From contig NC_089273.1 of assembly GCF_963678975.1 (NCBI RefSeq), positions 25,996,356-26,060,355 of the forward strand: 64,000 bases of DNA. The letters are read 5' to 3'. Each line of letters opens with the position of its first letter. Position 1 is the first letter of the stretch. Positions 48,901 to 63,025 of this stretch are shown here, one piece after another. The position numbers were made by a program, and so were the translations under genes. The notes under the pieces were generated by a model that was given only the letters and a program-made list of their open reading frames with translations, did not search any database and was not told the origin of the DNA. This DNA comes from Dysidea avara (lineage: Eukaryota; Porifera; Demospongiae; Dictyoceratida; Dysideidae).

Positions 48901-51900
48901 CTTTTTCTTGTCGCACACTTACAAAAACTGCTATAAAACTCGAACGCCATATCCGATTTCCTTGAAAGTTGGCACACAGAAGGGGAATATAAGGGCGCAT
49001 CTCTGTACCAACTTTGGCTGGAATACGATAAACAGGCAAAGAGTTATGAGCGATTATTCACGAAAAATAACACCAATATGTTGTCACGCCTACAGGGTAA
49101 ACCGCGTATGGGAAGAAGCTGAAAATTGGTGGGTGAATAGGTTAACTATTGAACCTCAAACCTTTTGTGGTTTGAAAGAAATCGAGCTAAAAAACAGGAA
49201 GATACAACGAAAAAACCAACAGTGTGTAACAATTACGCAATCGAGATTAGCTAATAAAAAAACGACTGCTTGCCACGCCTACCAGATAAACCGCTTGGGG
49301 TAATGCTTTGAAAATCGTTGTACAGATGGAGTAATCATCTTAGAAAGGCTCATCAATGGTGTAGAAGAATCAGACTTAAAGCCACGGAGTTATAACACGA
49401 AATCCAACTTGGTGCAGCAAGTGCGAGATCGAGATACTCTAATAGAGCAGTCATCCTAATAGAGCAGTCACCCTGAAGAGAATTCAAGAGATCAGCTAGA
49501 AATAAGAAACCTGTATAGAGATCAGCTACACACAAGTCACCCAGTAGAGAGATCAGCTAGAAGAAGTTACCTTGTAGGGAGTTCATGCAACTGTGGAAAG
49601 AGATAGTTCAGCTAGAAAAAATCACCTTGTAGAGTTCAGCTACAAAGAAACCACCATGTAGAGAGTTCAGCTACAAACAAATCGCCCTGTGGAGAGATCA
49701 ATAGAAGAAGTTACCTTGCAGAGAGTTCAGCTACAAAGAAACCATCATGTAGAGAGTTCAGCTACAAACAAATCTCCCTGTAGAGAGATTAGCTAGAAGA
49801 AGTTACCTTGTAGAGAGTTCAGCTACAAAGAAACCATCATGTAGAGAGTTCAGCTACAAACAAATCTCCCTATAGAGAGATCAGCTAGAAGAAGTTACCT
49901 CGTATCATGTAGAGAGTTCAGCTTTAAACAAATCACCCTGTAGAAAGATCAGCTAGAAGAGGTCACCTTGTAGAGAGTTCAGTTACAAAGAAACCACCAT
50001 GTAGAGAGCTCAGCTACAAACTAGTGACCTTGTAGAGACATCAGCTAGAAGAAGTTACTTTGTAGAGAGTTCAGCTACAAAGAAACCATTCTTTAAAGAG
50101 CTCAGCTGCAAACAAATCACCTGTACAGAATTCAGCTACAAATAAATCACCCTGTAGAAAGATGAGCTAGAAAAAGTTACTTTGTAGAGAGTTCAGTTAC
50201 AAAGAAACCACCATGTAGAGAATTCAGCTACAAACTAGTGACCCTGTAAAGACATCAGCTAGAAGAAGTTACCTTGAGAGAGTTCAGCTACAAAGAAACC
50301 ATAATTTAGAGAGTTCAGTTTCAAACAAATCACCTGTGAGAGTTCAGCTACAAACAAATCTCCCTGTAGAGAGATCAGCTAGAAGAAGTTATCTTGTAGA
50401 TAGTTCAGCTACAAGCAAATCACCCTGTAGAGAAATCAGCTAGAAGAAGTTAACTTGTAGAGAGTTCAGCTACAAAGAAACCATCATTTAGAGTGTTCAG
50501 TTTCAAACAAATTACCTGTAGAGAGTTCAGCTACAAACAAATCACCCTGTAGAAAGATCAGCTAGAAGAAGTCACCTTGTAGAAAGTTCAGTTACAAAGA
50601 AACCACCATGTAGAGAGTTCAGCTACAAACTAGTCATCTTGTAGAGACATCAGCTAGAAAAGTTACCTTGTAGAGAGTTCAGCTACAACGAAACCATTCT
50701 GTTTAGAGCTCAGCTGCAAACAAATCACCTGTACAGAATTCAGCTACAAACAAATCACCCTGTAGAGAGATCAGCTAGAAGAAATTACCTTGTACATAGT
50801 TCAGCTACAAAGAAACCACCAAGTAGAGAGTTCAGCTGCAAAGAAATCACCCTGTAGAAAATTCAGCCACAAACAAATTGCCCTGTAGAAAGATCAGTTA
50901 GAAGAAGTTACCTTTTAGAGAGTTCAGCTACAAAGAAACCATTCTGTAAAGAGCTTAGCTGCAAACAAATCACCTGTACAGAATTCAGCTACAAACAAAT
51001 CACCCTGTAGAGAGATCGGCTAGAAGAAGTTACCTTGTAGATCGTTCAGCTACAAACAAATCACACTGTAGAGAGATCAGCTAGAAGAAGTTACCTTGCA
51101 GATCGTTCAGCTACAAACAAATCACCCTGTAGAGAGATCTAGATCAGCTAGAAGAAATTACTTTGTAGAGAGTTCAGCTACAAAGAAACCACCATGTAGA
51201 GAGTTCAGCTGCAAAGAAATCACCCTGTATAAAATTCTGCCACAAACAAATTGCCCTGTAGAAAGATCAGTTAGAAGAAGTTACCTTGTAGATAGTTCAG
51301 CTACAAACAGATCTCCCTGTAGAGAGATCAGCTAGAAGAAATTACCTTGTTAAGAGGCCAGCTACAAAAAAACCATTCTGTAAAGAGCTCAGCTGCAAAC
51401 AAATCACCTGTACAGAATTCAGCTACAAACAAAATCACCCTGTAGAGAGATCAGCTAGAAGAAGTTATATACCTTGTAGAGAGTTCAGCTACAAAGAAAC
51501 TACCAAGTAGAGAGTTCAGCTGCAAAGAAATCACCCTGTATAAAATTCTGCCACAAACAAATTGCCCTGTAGAAAGATCAGTTAGAAGAAGTTACCTTTT
51601 AGAGAGTTCAGCTACAAAGAAACCATTCTGTAAAGAACTCAGCTGCAAACAAATCACCCGTAGAGAGATCAGCTAGAAGAAGTTACCTTGTAGATAGTTC
51701 AGCTACAAACAAATCACCCTGTAGAGAGATCAGCTAGAAGAAGTTACCTTGTAGATAGTTCAACTACAAACAAATCTCCCTGTAGAGAGATCAGCTAGAA
51801 GAAATTACCTTGTAGGGAGTTCAGCTACAAAGAAACCATCATGTAGAGAGTTCAGCTGCAAAGAAATCACCACTGCCCAAATTTCAAGGCAATAGCTCTT

Positions 51901-54900
51901 TCCAATCTGAAGTTATCAATTGTCAAAGTTGGCAAATTGTGTGTGGAAGGCCCCTTTTCGCAAATCCAGTCACATATGTATTATATATATAATTTGTACA
52001 TTTACTGATAAAATATTTAAAGTACATCTACTTCATCTTTTCTTCTTCCTGTAGTAAAGAAAAAAAAACATAAGTTAAAAAAGTCCCAAAGCTGGCCATA
52101 GGCCGGCTTTGGGGTATACAAATACAAAAAGAAATGAAATCTAATCCAAAACAGCCAAGCTGTAAAAAAAGTGTGCGGCCCTCAGAAAGGCTATGGTGAA
52201 AAAAGATGTGAAATCCAAGGTGGCGGCCAAGAAATGGCTGTGATGGTAGGTTAATGGTAAAAATTTTAATAACGACAATTCAGGTGAATTTTTGTGCCGC
52301 TTCACAAAATTTACCTGAATTGTCATTATTAAAATTTTTACCATTAACCTACCATCACAGCCATTTCTTGGCCGCCACCTTGGATTTCACATCTTTTTTC
52401 ACCATAGCCTTTCTGAGGGCCGCACACTTTTTTTACAGCTTGGCTGTTTTGGATTAGATTATAATGTATTGTGATAATTATATCGATGTATGGTGTATAG
52501 ACATAAGAAATATACTACATTTTAATGGCTGGTATTCTCTATTGTTGTATATACGTAGATGCTGGTTTTAACACTTGTCTGAATGACAATTTAGTATTTT
52601 GGAAAAGTAAAAAGATTTCATTTGTACTAGTAATAGCATGGGTAGCAGTGAAATTTGGGATAAATACCACTCTTGTTGTATTGGAAATGGGGATAAATTT
52701 CACGCGGTATAGCAGTGAAATTTGGGATAAATACCACTCTTGGAAATGGGGATAAATTTCACTCGGCTTTACCACTCTTATTGTATTGGAAATGGTAAAT
52801 TTCACTCGGCTTTGCCTCGTGAAATTTATCCCCATTTCCAATACAACAAGAGTGGTATTTATCCCAAATTTCACTGCTATACCCATGCTATTCCCAGTTA
52901 ATACCATACTCGCTGCATATACGCATGCTGTGCATTAGCGTTGCTATGTACGCAATTTGTCACTATGTACTAAACACGCGTCAACACTAATTGGCGTTAC
53001 ATTATTAACATAAATTCTAGCCAATGAAATTGCATTACAACTTTTTCACTGCTACCAGTGAAATACGGGATAAATTTCACTGCTACTATTGAGACTTTTG
53101 TATTGGCAGTGAAACAGGTATGGTATTAATTTCAAAATAAGACAAACACATATACTCAGTACGCATTCATCTGATCCCTCATTTTTTGTTAATAACTCTT
53201 GTTACATGGACCAGCTGCCCAAAAATTTACTAGTGCTGTGAAGCCTGAACTGTTTATCTAAAAGGCACTTTTATGGCAAGAACAAGTCTTTAAAAACATC
53301 CCATACATTTGGTATAGACAATTCAAGTGTGCAAACATGTTTACAACATGAAAACATGCTTGTACAAAACCACTGGAAGTGAACACATTTTCACTTCTTC
53401 GACTTCACTGTATTTGGCAGGGGCTCAGGTGAATGCAAACCGACTATACTGTTTATATACTCCACTTTATATCATGTGATATAAGGTTGTATCATGATAC
53501 AATGGAGACAGTATACATCCAAATACTATAATACTACTCTACTGTACATCTCTCATGGTTACTATTTTTCTAGTAGCGTTCAATTTCCAACAACAAGCTG
53601 TGGTACGTATAAGTTGATTAGACTTCAAAAGCAAAATTTTATGTAATTAATTTTGCTCAGGCCCTGTATTTAGTGGCACTCTCACTTCACTTGGGTATTA
53701 CAACACAGGTCTTACAGGTTATTAATTGGATTTGAAAGTGTAACTACTAGATGTACGTATTTATGAGTTTTGATGGGATGGCTTTCACTTGATCTAATGA
53801 CTGTTCTGTAAGAGTATTTCAATGCTTTGTTCCAAATTCTAAAGGGGCAAAGAGTTATGTTTGTTTTTAGTTTTCTTAAGTACATGTGTATTTTTGCAAG
53901 TACTGAAGTATGCCAGCATTATGTTCCTCAATGGTGGATCCAGGATGGGGCATTTGGGGCAAATGCCCCCCCCCCCCCTTCGCAGTGAAAGAGCCATACT
54001 TCTTTTGATAGAAATACTGTATACCTTGTCATAGTTTCCAGACCAAAATCAAATTGTATATTGTCACCATTTATTGCAGTCACCTGAAACTAAAGTTAAA
54101 ACAGCTGTCAAACAGCACCTTCGTACGTACTAAGTGCCCCTAAAAATAATTATTGTGTGGCTGGTGTTTAAGACTTATATAGCCTTTTAAACAGCTTTTA
54201 AGACTTCACAACCATCTGCAAAGGACATAATGACAAAAATCAACCTACTAAGGAGTGATCATTGCTGCTTAAAAAATACAGTAACTAACAAGAGAATCTG
54301 CTCTCGATCTGCTCTCCCCAACAACCTACTACTTAGCCTGTTTGTGCCCCTCCCCTTGCCAGCTCCTGGATCCGCCCTGGCTCCTTGCTTTCTTTCTCTT
54401 CCTATTGCTTTAAAAATTGTTCAGGCAATAATGATGCAATTACTGTACAATACTTGCTGTGATTACCAGATTGTTATCTGTGTACACATCTAGTGAGGTG
54501 CCCAGTACTTGCTGATCCTGATAATGGAATGATCACATGTTCACTGGGAAGTGATGGCACTCCAACTGAGGGGGATGTTTGTGTATATGAATGTGACGAT
54601 GGATATGTTGTGTCCGGTAATAGACACAGGGAATGCCAAAGTGATGAGACATGGACCGGTAGTGATGCTACCTGTGCTAAATGTAAGATGAATCAATTTC
54701 TTACTTGTATGATTAATTACTATTTCTTCAGTATTACGTATTTTACACAAATCTTCCTGCTGTGTCCTAGCTATAGGTACACAGTAGCCAGTGGCGATTC
54801 TAGACCTGACCAACAGGGGGGGCCAAGTAGGGAACAGCATAACTATTGTTGTTTGGCTATAGTATAAAATATAATTTCAGGGGGGGTCTGGGGGTGCAAC

Positions 54901-57900
54901 CCCCAGAAGCTACAGGATTTTTTCAATTTAAAGGCTTGAAAACAGCCTAAAATTTATTCTAAAAACATGAAAAATGCTAAAAATAACAATGCCAATCTAT
55001 ACTGCAACTTTTCCCCAAAATTTTTTAAAAATTATTTTTTTAGCAGGGGCTTAGAATCGCCTATGACAGTAGCAATAACAGTTTGCATGTAGAGTTTTTT
55101 GAACTTTTGTGTTGACATGCAGGTTGAGTGGTATAACAGTTTTGTTCATCATTATGTATCTCAGTTAAATTTCACCCAAGTGTACTGCTGACTGCATATT
55201 TATTTTCTTTAGTGTCATGTGCTCCACTTGTGGCTCCTGTCAATGGAACAGTGTCTTGCACTGGGTATGAGTTTGAAGACAGTTGCAATGTTTCATGTGA
55301 TTTTGGGTTTGAGTTGAGTGGTAGTCAAAATAGGACTTGCCTGGCTGATCAAACTTGGAGTGGAGGTGATGCTGTCTGTTCAGAAGGTACATATATTAAG
55401 TGTTAATCAAACATGTAATATATTAATAAAAATTATTTTATATGCGTTCTGAATTAGGGTTCATGCCATGTATATGATTGAAGACCGTTTTATTTAATTC
55501 TTTTTTTACCTTTCCGTACTATCTTATGTTTTGTTGCATAAATTTTGTTGTCAATGTGTGTCACTATAAAACTTCCTTATATGTGATCGAATTTTGGAAA
55601 ATCACCCATATGGGTGCATTTGATACCTAAAATATTAATGATCACATCACAAACTTTATAGTGCAAATCTATTTGTTAATGGTTGTAAGCCATTCTCAAT
55701 ACCTTAAATTACAAGAAAATTCTTGAAATATTTTTAAAACTGTGCCCTGCTCTTATTAGCAACCCACTAAACATAAAAATTCTAATTATTTTACTTGCAC
55801 CCATATGGGTGATTTTCCAAAATTCAGTCACATATGTGTATATGTCTCTTATACTTGTAGTGATATTTTGTCCATCTCTTGATGAGCCTGATAATGGGAC
55901 ACTTGATTGCTCAATTGGAGATCATGGAATAGCCTTCCCTAATGACACTTGTAGCTACACTTGTGATGACGGTTTTGTGCTGGAGGGCAGTGTGACTGTA
56001 GTGTGTGGTGATGATGGAGTTTGGAGTGACAAAACTAAATGTGTACCGCGAGGTATGCACATAAATAAATGTGTGGTGTATTGTGCTTTAAGCATTACAG
56101 AATGGAGATACAGCCCCTGTATCTATGCTAAACAATGTCAAAGTATATAGATAAATTATTAAAAGGCCAAAATGCATCATAGCTATGTCATACTGTTTCA
56201 TTTTCAAATGCATTTGAACTGACAGATTTACAATCACAAATCTTTGTGGATTTTTTGATGTAGTGTGTAAACGCATCAGAGCACCTGAATATGGCTCAAT
56301 TAGTTGTGACCTAGGAGAAGATGGAGAAGCTAATCCTGGTGACACATGTACTTTCTCATGTGATGAAGGATTTGAGCTTGGTGAGACCTTCAGAAGAACC
56401 TGTCGTGATGATGGTGATTGGGTTCCAATTCGAGAACCAGAATGTGTTATTGGTAAGCTTTTGAATATACCCAGAGTCTGGTTATTATAAAGCTTACTTG
56501 TTAAGCACATGCACCTAATAAAAATCCTTGTCCTGGTTGTGAGCATTTTAGATTCACACTATTAGGGTGGTGTGATTTGCAGTCATCATGTGCGCCAATA
56601 TTTGGAGTCTGTAAATCCTTCATGTAGAACATGAGTTCCATACTGCAAAAAACTATTTCACTTTTTAAGCAGGTAAATGCACATTTTTATTGGCCATGTA
56701 ATACCTGAATTTCAGGGTTGGAGCCCACGGTCTGGCTGGTCTGGCATTGGCTTCGAGATACTCTAATAGAGGATTCAGTACAATCTATCCGGCATTGTTT
56801 CTAATTACACTGCTTGACTTACAACTATGTTATTTGTCTTTTACTTATATGCATAGCATTGCATTGGACTAATTGATCATTTATATATATTAGCAAATTG
56901 TTTCAAAATCTAACTTTTACTTAACTGTACTGTATGAAATAGCCTCCAGATGCCATTTCAGATCATCTTATTGATCCTCTAGCATTCTCCTGGGGGACCA
57001 TGTCATCACATCACCTAGCTTTTCATACTTACACATGCTGCATGTGCTCACACATTATTAGATCAATAAAATTGTGATTGTATATTATATTATAGTCCAC
57101 CGATGGCCTGACCACTCTGGACTCTGGCCCTGAATTTGCATCTTGCAATAACCACCCTTGATCAACCTTGACGTATTGACCACCATCTAACATTTCTTCT
57201 ATTGTACAGCTGTACCTGCATAGTGTTGGAGCTTCATACATATCTGTCCACAGATCCTTATCAATCATAATTGTATAGAAGAAACAACTATGTACTTCAT
57301 TATATCGTGTACTTATCAACCAGACATATGATAGCTACATCAATTTCACTGTCCAAGTCAACCTGAGTTACACAAACAATCTGTTTTTGCTGGCTGCTAA
57401 TTCCAAGCCCAGTGACAAACCATATAAGTGGTCTAAAAATTTTATAGACCGATGGCCAACATGAAGATGGCTGGATGTGGCTGAAAAGGTAAAGGCCTGT
57501 GCCATTAATATCCCTTTATTTTAAACCAGTTTTGAGCCCTGATAACAACAGCCCTCTGCCTTCCTCACCACCCCCACCCACTATGCCTTTTGGAGCTCAC
57601 TTTATTCAGTCTACTATCTCATGAAAAATATTTCATTATTTTGAATTTAGGATGCTGCTCGCACATTAGTTTATCTGGTACATTAGGTAAAAAATGTCTG
57701 AAGGTTTAGTATATATTTCATTAACCACTAGCAAATTATAACACTTTGAATAGTATTATACTTGAAACTAGCATTGTTCAATCCTGATGAATAGGTTACA
57801 AGGCAAATGGTTATGCTATATTAAAGTTACATACACTATATCACTTCTTTTGTTCATATATGTAGCTGGGTGTAAAGCAAAAGCAGTTGATGGATTCATC

Positions 57901-60900
57901 ACATCCATGGATGCAACAATAACAACAACATTTTGGTATGATCATCCAAATGTAACATTTGACTGCAGAATACACAAAAAGAACTTTAAAGATTGTGAGT
58001 ATTATTGTATATATACATGTAATCAATTGGTTTGATTGTCTGCATGTGTTTTATATAACTTTTAAATTATTTATGCATTTATGTGTGTCATAGGTACTAG
58101 CCCTCATACTTACTTTGAAGATGTCGTAAGGTTTGGTAATAATGTGGTCAGAGTACGAACTCAATGTATTGGTCAAGTAAACGATCGTCCTACAAGAGAC
58201 TTCACAATTGGTATGTATGAATGCTATTGTGCATGTTTGATTACTAATTTTTGTCGAAAAAATATAGGCATAATATGGCATAGTTGGGCTCAACTGTAAA
58301 ATTGTAGAATAATGAAGTTATTGTGCACTACATAGCTAAGTAGACAAACAATTCAAGTACATTACATACAGTACCATTCTATAGACATACTCAGTAGTGT
58401 TTCTAAGTTTACACTTTCACAAGTCGTAGCATTATATACAACATTGTGACTTAATATACAACATACAGTGTATTCTTCCTTTTATCCTATTGCACTTTTT
58501 ATACATAGTCATATGTGAGCCACTATCTCTTGATCATGGAATCGTTGACTGTCAGTATGGAGACAATGGAGGTCCTAATGCTGGAGACATCTGTACCTTG
58601 ACATGTGATGATGGTTACCTAATAAATGGCAGTGACATAAGAGAATGCAGGAATGATGCCACATGGAGTTATTTTGATGCAGAGTGCTATGAAAGTGAGT
58701 CATAATTATATATTTGCCATGAATACAAAATTTTAATGATAATTCACTAGTACATTGAAATGGTTTATTTCATGTGTGTACATATTAGGTGGCTGCACTG
58801 TTACTACAATTAATGGTGAAATAACATCAGGAGATTTATCTATCACTGTGAATTTTACATCTGACGTTCCAAATGCTTTATTTGAGTGCAAACTGAATGA
58901 CAGAGAATTTGTAAGCTGTAAGTTTTTAGTGTGTGTACTGTACAATATCCACCAGTAGTTATGGAGTATTACATACATAGTGAATGAAGTTCAAGCTTTA
59001 ACTTACTGTAGGCTTACCACATGTAGTTCTATAAAATCTTTACTTCATTGTAATATTGTTTGCAAATCACTATGTTGTATCATAACATTATAATGAGGTC
59101 TACACTGGTATGTGAATGATAATCCAGCATGTTTGTATGCAGGTACTAGCCCTCACACATATGGCAGCGAGGAAGTTAGTTTGGGAGACAATCAAGTTCA
59201 AGTGAGAGCAAAGTGTCTTGACCAGATGGGTGATACAGCTGTTGAGGTCTTTTATATAAGTAAGTGAGCATACACACATCTGACATATAAGAGTAATTTT
59301 GCAGATGATTTCATAATTGTTATGAAATACAGTATCTGTATAGTCTAAGGTTTTTGCAAGCATTGTCCTGTCAGCTGTTTTATTAGGAGGTTTGATTTGC
59401 ACACTGTATATCAGTACTTTGCTCCACTATAACAGAGTAATATTGCTACAAAAGTCTGTATTTATTTTCCTAGACATTTGTGAGCCCCTCATCCTTAATA
59501 ATGGAACAGTTGATTGTGAGTTTGGAGACAATGGAGGTCCTAATGCTGGAGACACATGTAACCTGGCTTGTAGTGATAATTTTGTTCTAAATGGTAGTGA
59601 TGTCAGAACATGTATGGAGGATGGAACATGGAGTGGTGATGATGGAGTTTGCACTTTCAGTGAGGATGTTGTTTGTGCACAATTGTAGCTGAACAGTAGG
59701 ATAATTTCAAATAACTATTGTTGTTGTCTCATAATTATTATTTAGTTTACATTCGTTACTCAGCTATTATCAAACAATTCCTTGAAGTACACTTAAAATA
59801 TTGTTGTTTTAAAGTGTAGCAGAATTAAGTGCTATCTGAGTGATTACAGATCTTGGATGGAGATCTGGAGGTCCGGGGTTGGGGACCAAACTTTTTTGTT
59901 CTGCTCTACATTTTTGTCCAAGTTTTAAAGCTTAGATACTGTGTCATTCTGCCTAATTTACTGTTACATTTATCTTTTATCATTACAATAGAACCTTCTA
60001 TAACGGCATATATACGTAATGTATCTAACCATACTCTAGCAAAATATTATATGTGTGTGTTTAAGGTGACTGTGAGGTTACGACTGTTACTGGTGAAATC
60101 TCATCACAAGATTTAACTATTACTGTCAACTTCACATCTGATGATCCTCAAGCTTCATTTGAGTGTAAACTGAACAACAAGAACTTTGTTAGCTGTAAGT
60201 GTTGTGAAGTCTTATACATATAACTCTAGTTGTGCTAATTAATGTATATTGTACTCTATTAGCTGACTGCTCTATTGGAATATGTGGATGTTATATTTCA
60301 TGTATAAAGTGTATAATCATGTATTATTAAGCAAACAAAGTAAGGGTATCTGTTAGTTTAGGAGATATTTTCTCAATCTTTAATGTTCTTTGTGCTTTAT
60401 AAAGGATATTTTGCTGCCACTATACTAAAATCTTATTGAATGCTTTTGCTATGTAGCATTGTACAATTACAAGACATAATTGCTCATTTAAAACTATAAT
60501 GATTGTATGTGCATAACAGGTACAAGTCCTCACACATATGGACAACAACAAGTGAGAGTAGGAGATAACCAGGTACGAGTAAGAGCTAGATGTCCTTGAC
60601 AGACCGGTGGTGCTGCTGTTGAGGTTTTTAATATTGGTACGTATGTGTGGTCTGGAACATATTGTATCATGTGTAATCTTTAGGCATACTGTATCTATAA
60701 TAGTGATTATATAATTCATGTCTGCTGAATGCTTTGAGGTTAATAAATAACGAATAAAATTAATGTTGCTTGAATGTAATGCAAAATAGGCATGAATTTA
60801 AAGAAACTAACTAAACATGTGTGGATGTGTGTTACACTGATCATCATGAGGTTACTTATTAACACAATGGTATACACCTATGTATAATTAAAAAAGCAAC

Positions 60901-62989
60901 TGACTTTTTACATGTTCACTTTCTCAAAGTACATTTGTTACATTAAAACATCATGTAATCCCTGTTTCCAAACACCAGTTATCTGAGCTTTTATGCAACT
61001 TTAATAATATTGATGAACTCATATACATAGTTACTATGCTCGCTTCATTATCCGAACACTTGGTTATCCAAACTGACTATTCTATTAGAGAATTTTGTCT
61101 AAGGTTAGAGTAATTGAACAGGGCTTTGTACATAATAGCTTTGATTATCCAATGTTTTTGAATATCTGAACACATCTTGCATTGGTACCAAAGGTTGGCC
61201 TGAATCAAATATATTTTTCCCAAAATACTATCAGGAATTTCCCAAAAAATTTACGTATTATGCTCTTCAGTGTTCCCATTATGCTTGCAATATTCTCCTA
61301 GTTTAGCAACATTTCTTATGATTATTTTACTCAGTGAATGCACCATTAGAGTATTTCACTACAAAGTGACTGTTCTGTTAGAGAGTATCAATCTAAGGAG
61401 CTATGTACAATGCATTTGAGTGCTCTATTGCAGTTTGCAGTTTCCACTGAGTACTCTATCGATCTAGTTTCATGGAATTAAGCTCCATAGTTTGAAATAT
61501 CCACCTAATATACTAGGATTGTGCTGGCATAGCACTCCAGCCTATCATGCTTTTTATTATGCTGGCATATTTGAAGCAGGCCTAACCAAAGGGGTTGGGT
61601 AATTGAGGGAACACTGTATGATATTTTAGTCCATTTGATTCACTATCACATGCAGCATGATGTGTATACAGTTTAGTAATACATTGTGTTATTATAGACA
61701 TTTGTGAGCCCCTCCCTCCTATTGATAATGCATCAATTGATTGTGAATATGGAGACAATGGTGGTCCTAATGGTGGAGACACATGTACCATAGAATGTAG
61801 TGATGGACTTGTAATAGATGGTAGTGATGTCAGAACTTGTATGGAGGATGGGACATGGAGTGGAGATGATGGAGTGTGTGTTGTCAGTAAGTACAGTTTT
61901 ATAGAACAAGTCAACTCTTTCATCTAAAGTAAAGATAACGTATTTTACTGGTATAATTATAAAGTAGGACACCATTCCAATCCCTACTCTACTTAATGTT
62001 GTATGTTGCTAATGTACATCTTTTAGTTAGCTGGTGGCTTATATATATATATATATAATTAACATTTTCTTTAGACAATAATGCTCTAAAATATTAGAAT
62101 TTAGAATTAGTGGCTTTTATCAATAGGCAGAAGTGCACATCTTCAATCACTAAAGTTTTGTTTGGCTATAAAGTAACAACAGTTTGTGATCACATCACAA
62201 GGAGGTCATTGTGTACTACGCATTATCATTCAAGTGCATTTCATTGTTACAGCAGAAAAAACTAGATACATGCACTTGGCTGAAATTTCATATTAACACC
62301 AGATCTCTCTACCTTGAAAGCTCACTACTTTGTAAATCAATTGTATCCAAATTGTACCATAGAACACTATATTGGATTATTTGATTGTTGTAATAGGGTA
62401 TAATACTAACTTCTTTTACTTTAATTTGTTTATATGAGATATAAACTTTCATTAAATATTAGCAGATGGTCCAACTACTGAGCTTCTATTACTGTACACT
62501 TACTGCATTCATTCACTGACACTGTAACTAAGATACTGTACATAATAGTACATATTATTTTAATGTTTTTGTTGATGCTTAAAGGTGACTGTGACCTCAC
62601 AATGATTGATGCTCAAATCACATCACAAGACTTATCCATAACTATAAATTTTACATCAGATGATCTAAATGCTCCTTTTGAGTGCAGGATAAATGATGAA
62701 GAGTTTATAAGCTGTAAGTGACTTTGTTTAGTTGGTATTCTTATGTTTGTTTTAATTGTTAGTTTGTCCATTAAATTCACAAGTCTTGTGTGTTGCAGGT
62801 ACAAGTCCTCACACTTTTAGCAGTGATCAAGTACAACTAGGTAACAATCAAGTTGTAGTACAAGCTCGATGTCCTGGTCACAGCACTGGTGTTATTGAAG
62901 TCCTTCAAATAAGTATGCGTGTCTGTGTGTGCATGTGTGTGTATGTAGTGTGTGTGTGTGTGCGTGCGTGTGTGTGTGTGTGTGCGTGC

Positions 62990-63025
<36 letters not shown>

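Noticed and set aside
48758-49303. 181-codon plus-strand open frame
   Set aside because: It includes a long F run from a pyrimidine tract, no domain, and lies in the repeat flank of the minisatellite inside a gene B intron.
49488-51867. CRISPR-like look of regularly spaced 30-31-bp repeats
   Set aside because: The units are contiguous diverged subunits without unique spacers, and the context is an animal intron. It is a minisatellite.
52141-52457. Two 67-codon frames on opposite strands with the same protein
   Set aside because: They are mirror products of the palindrome and follow from its symmetry.
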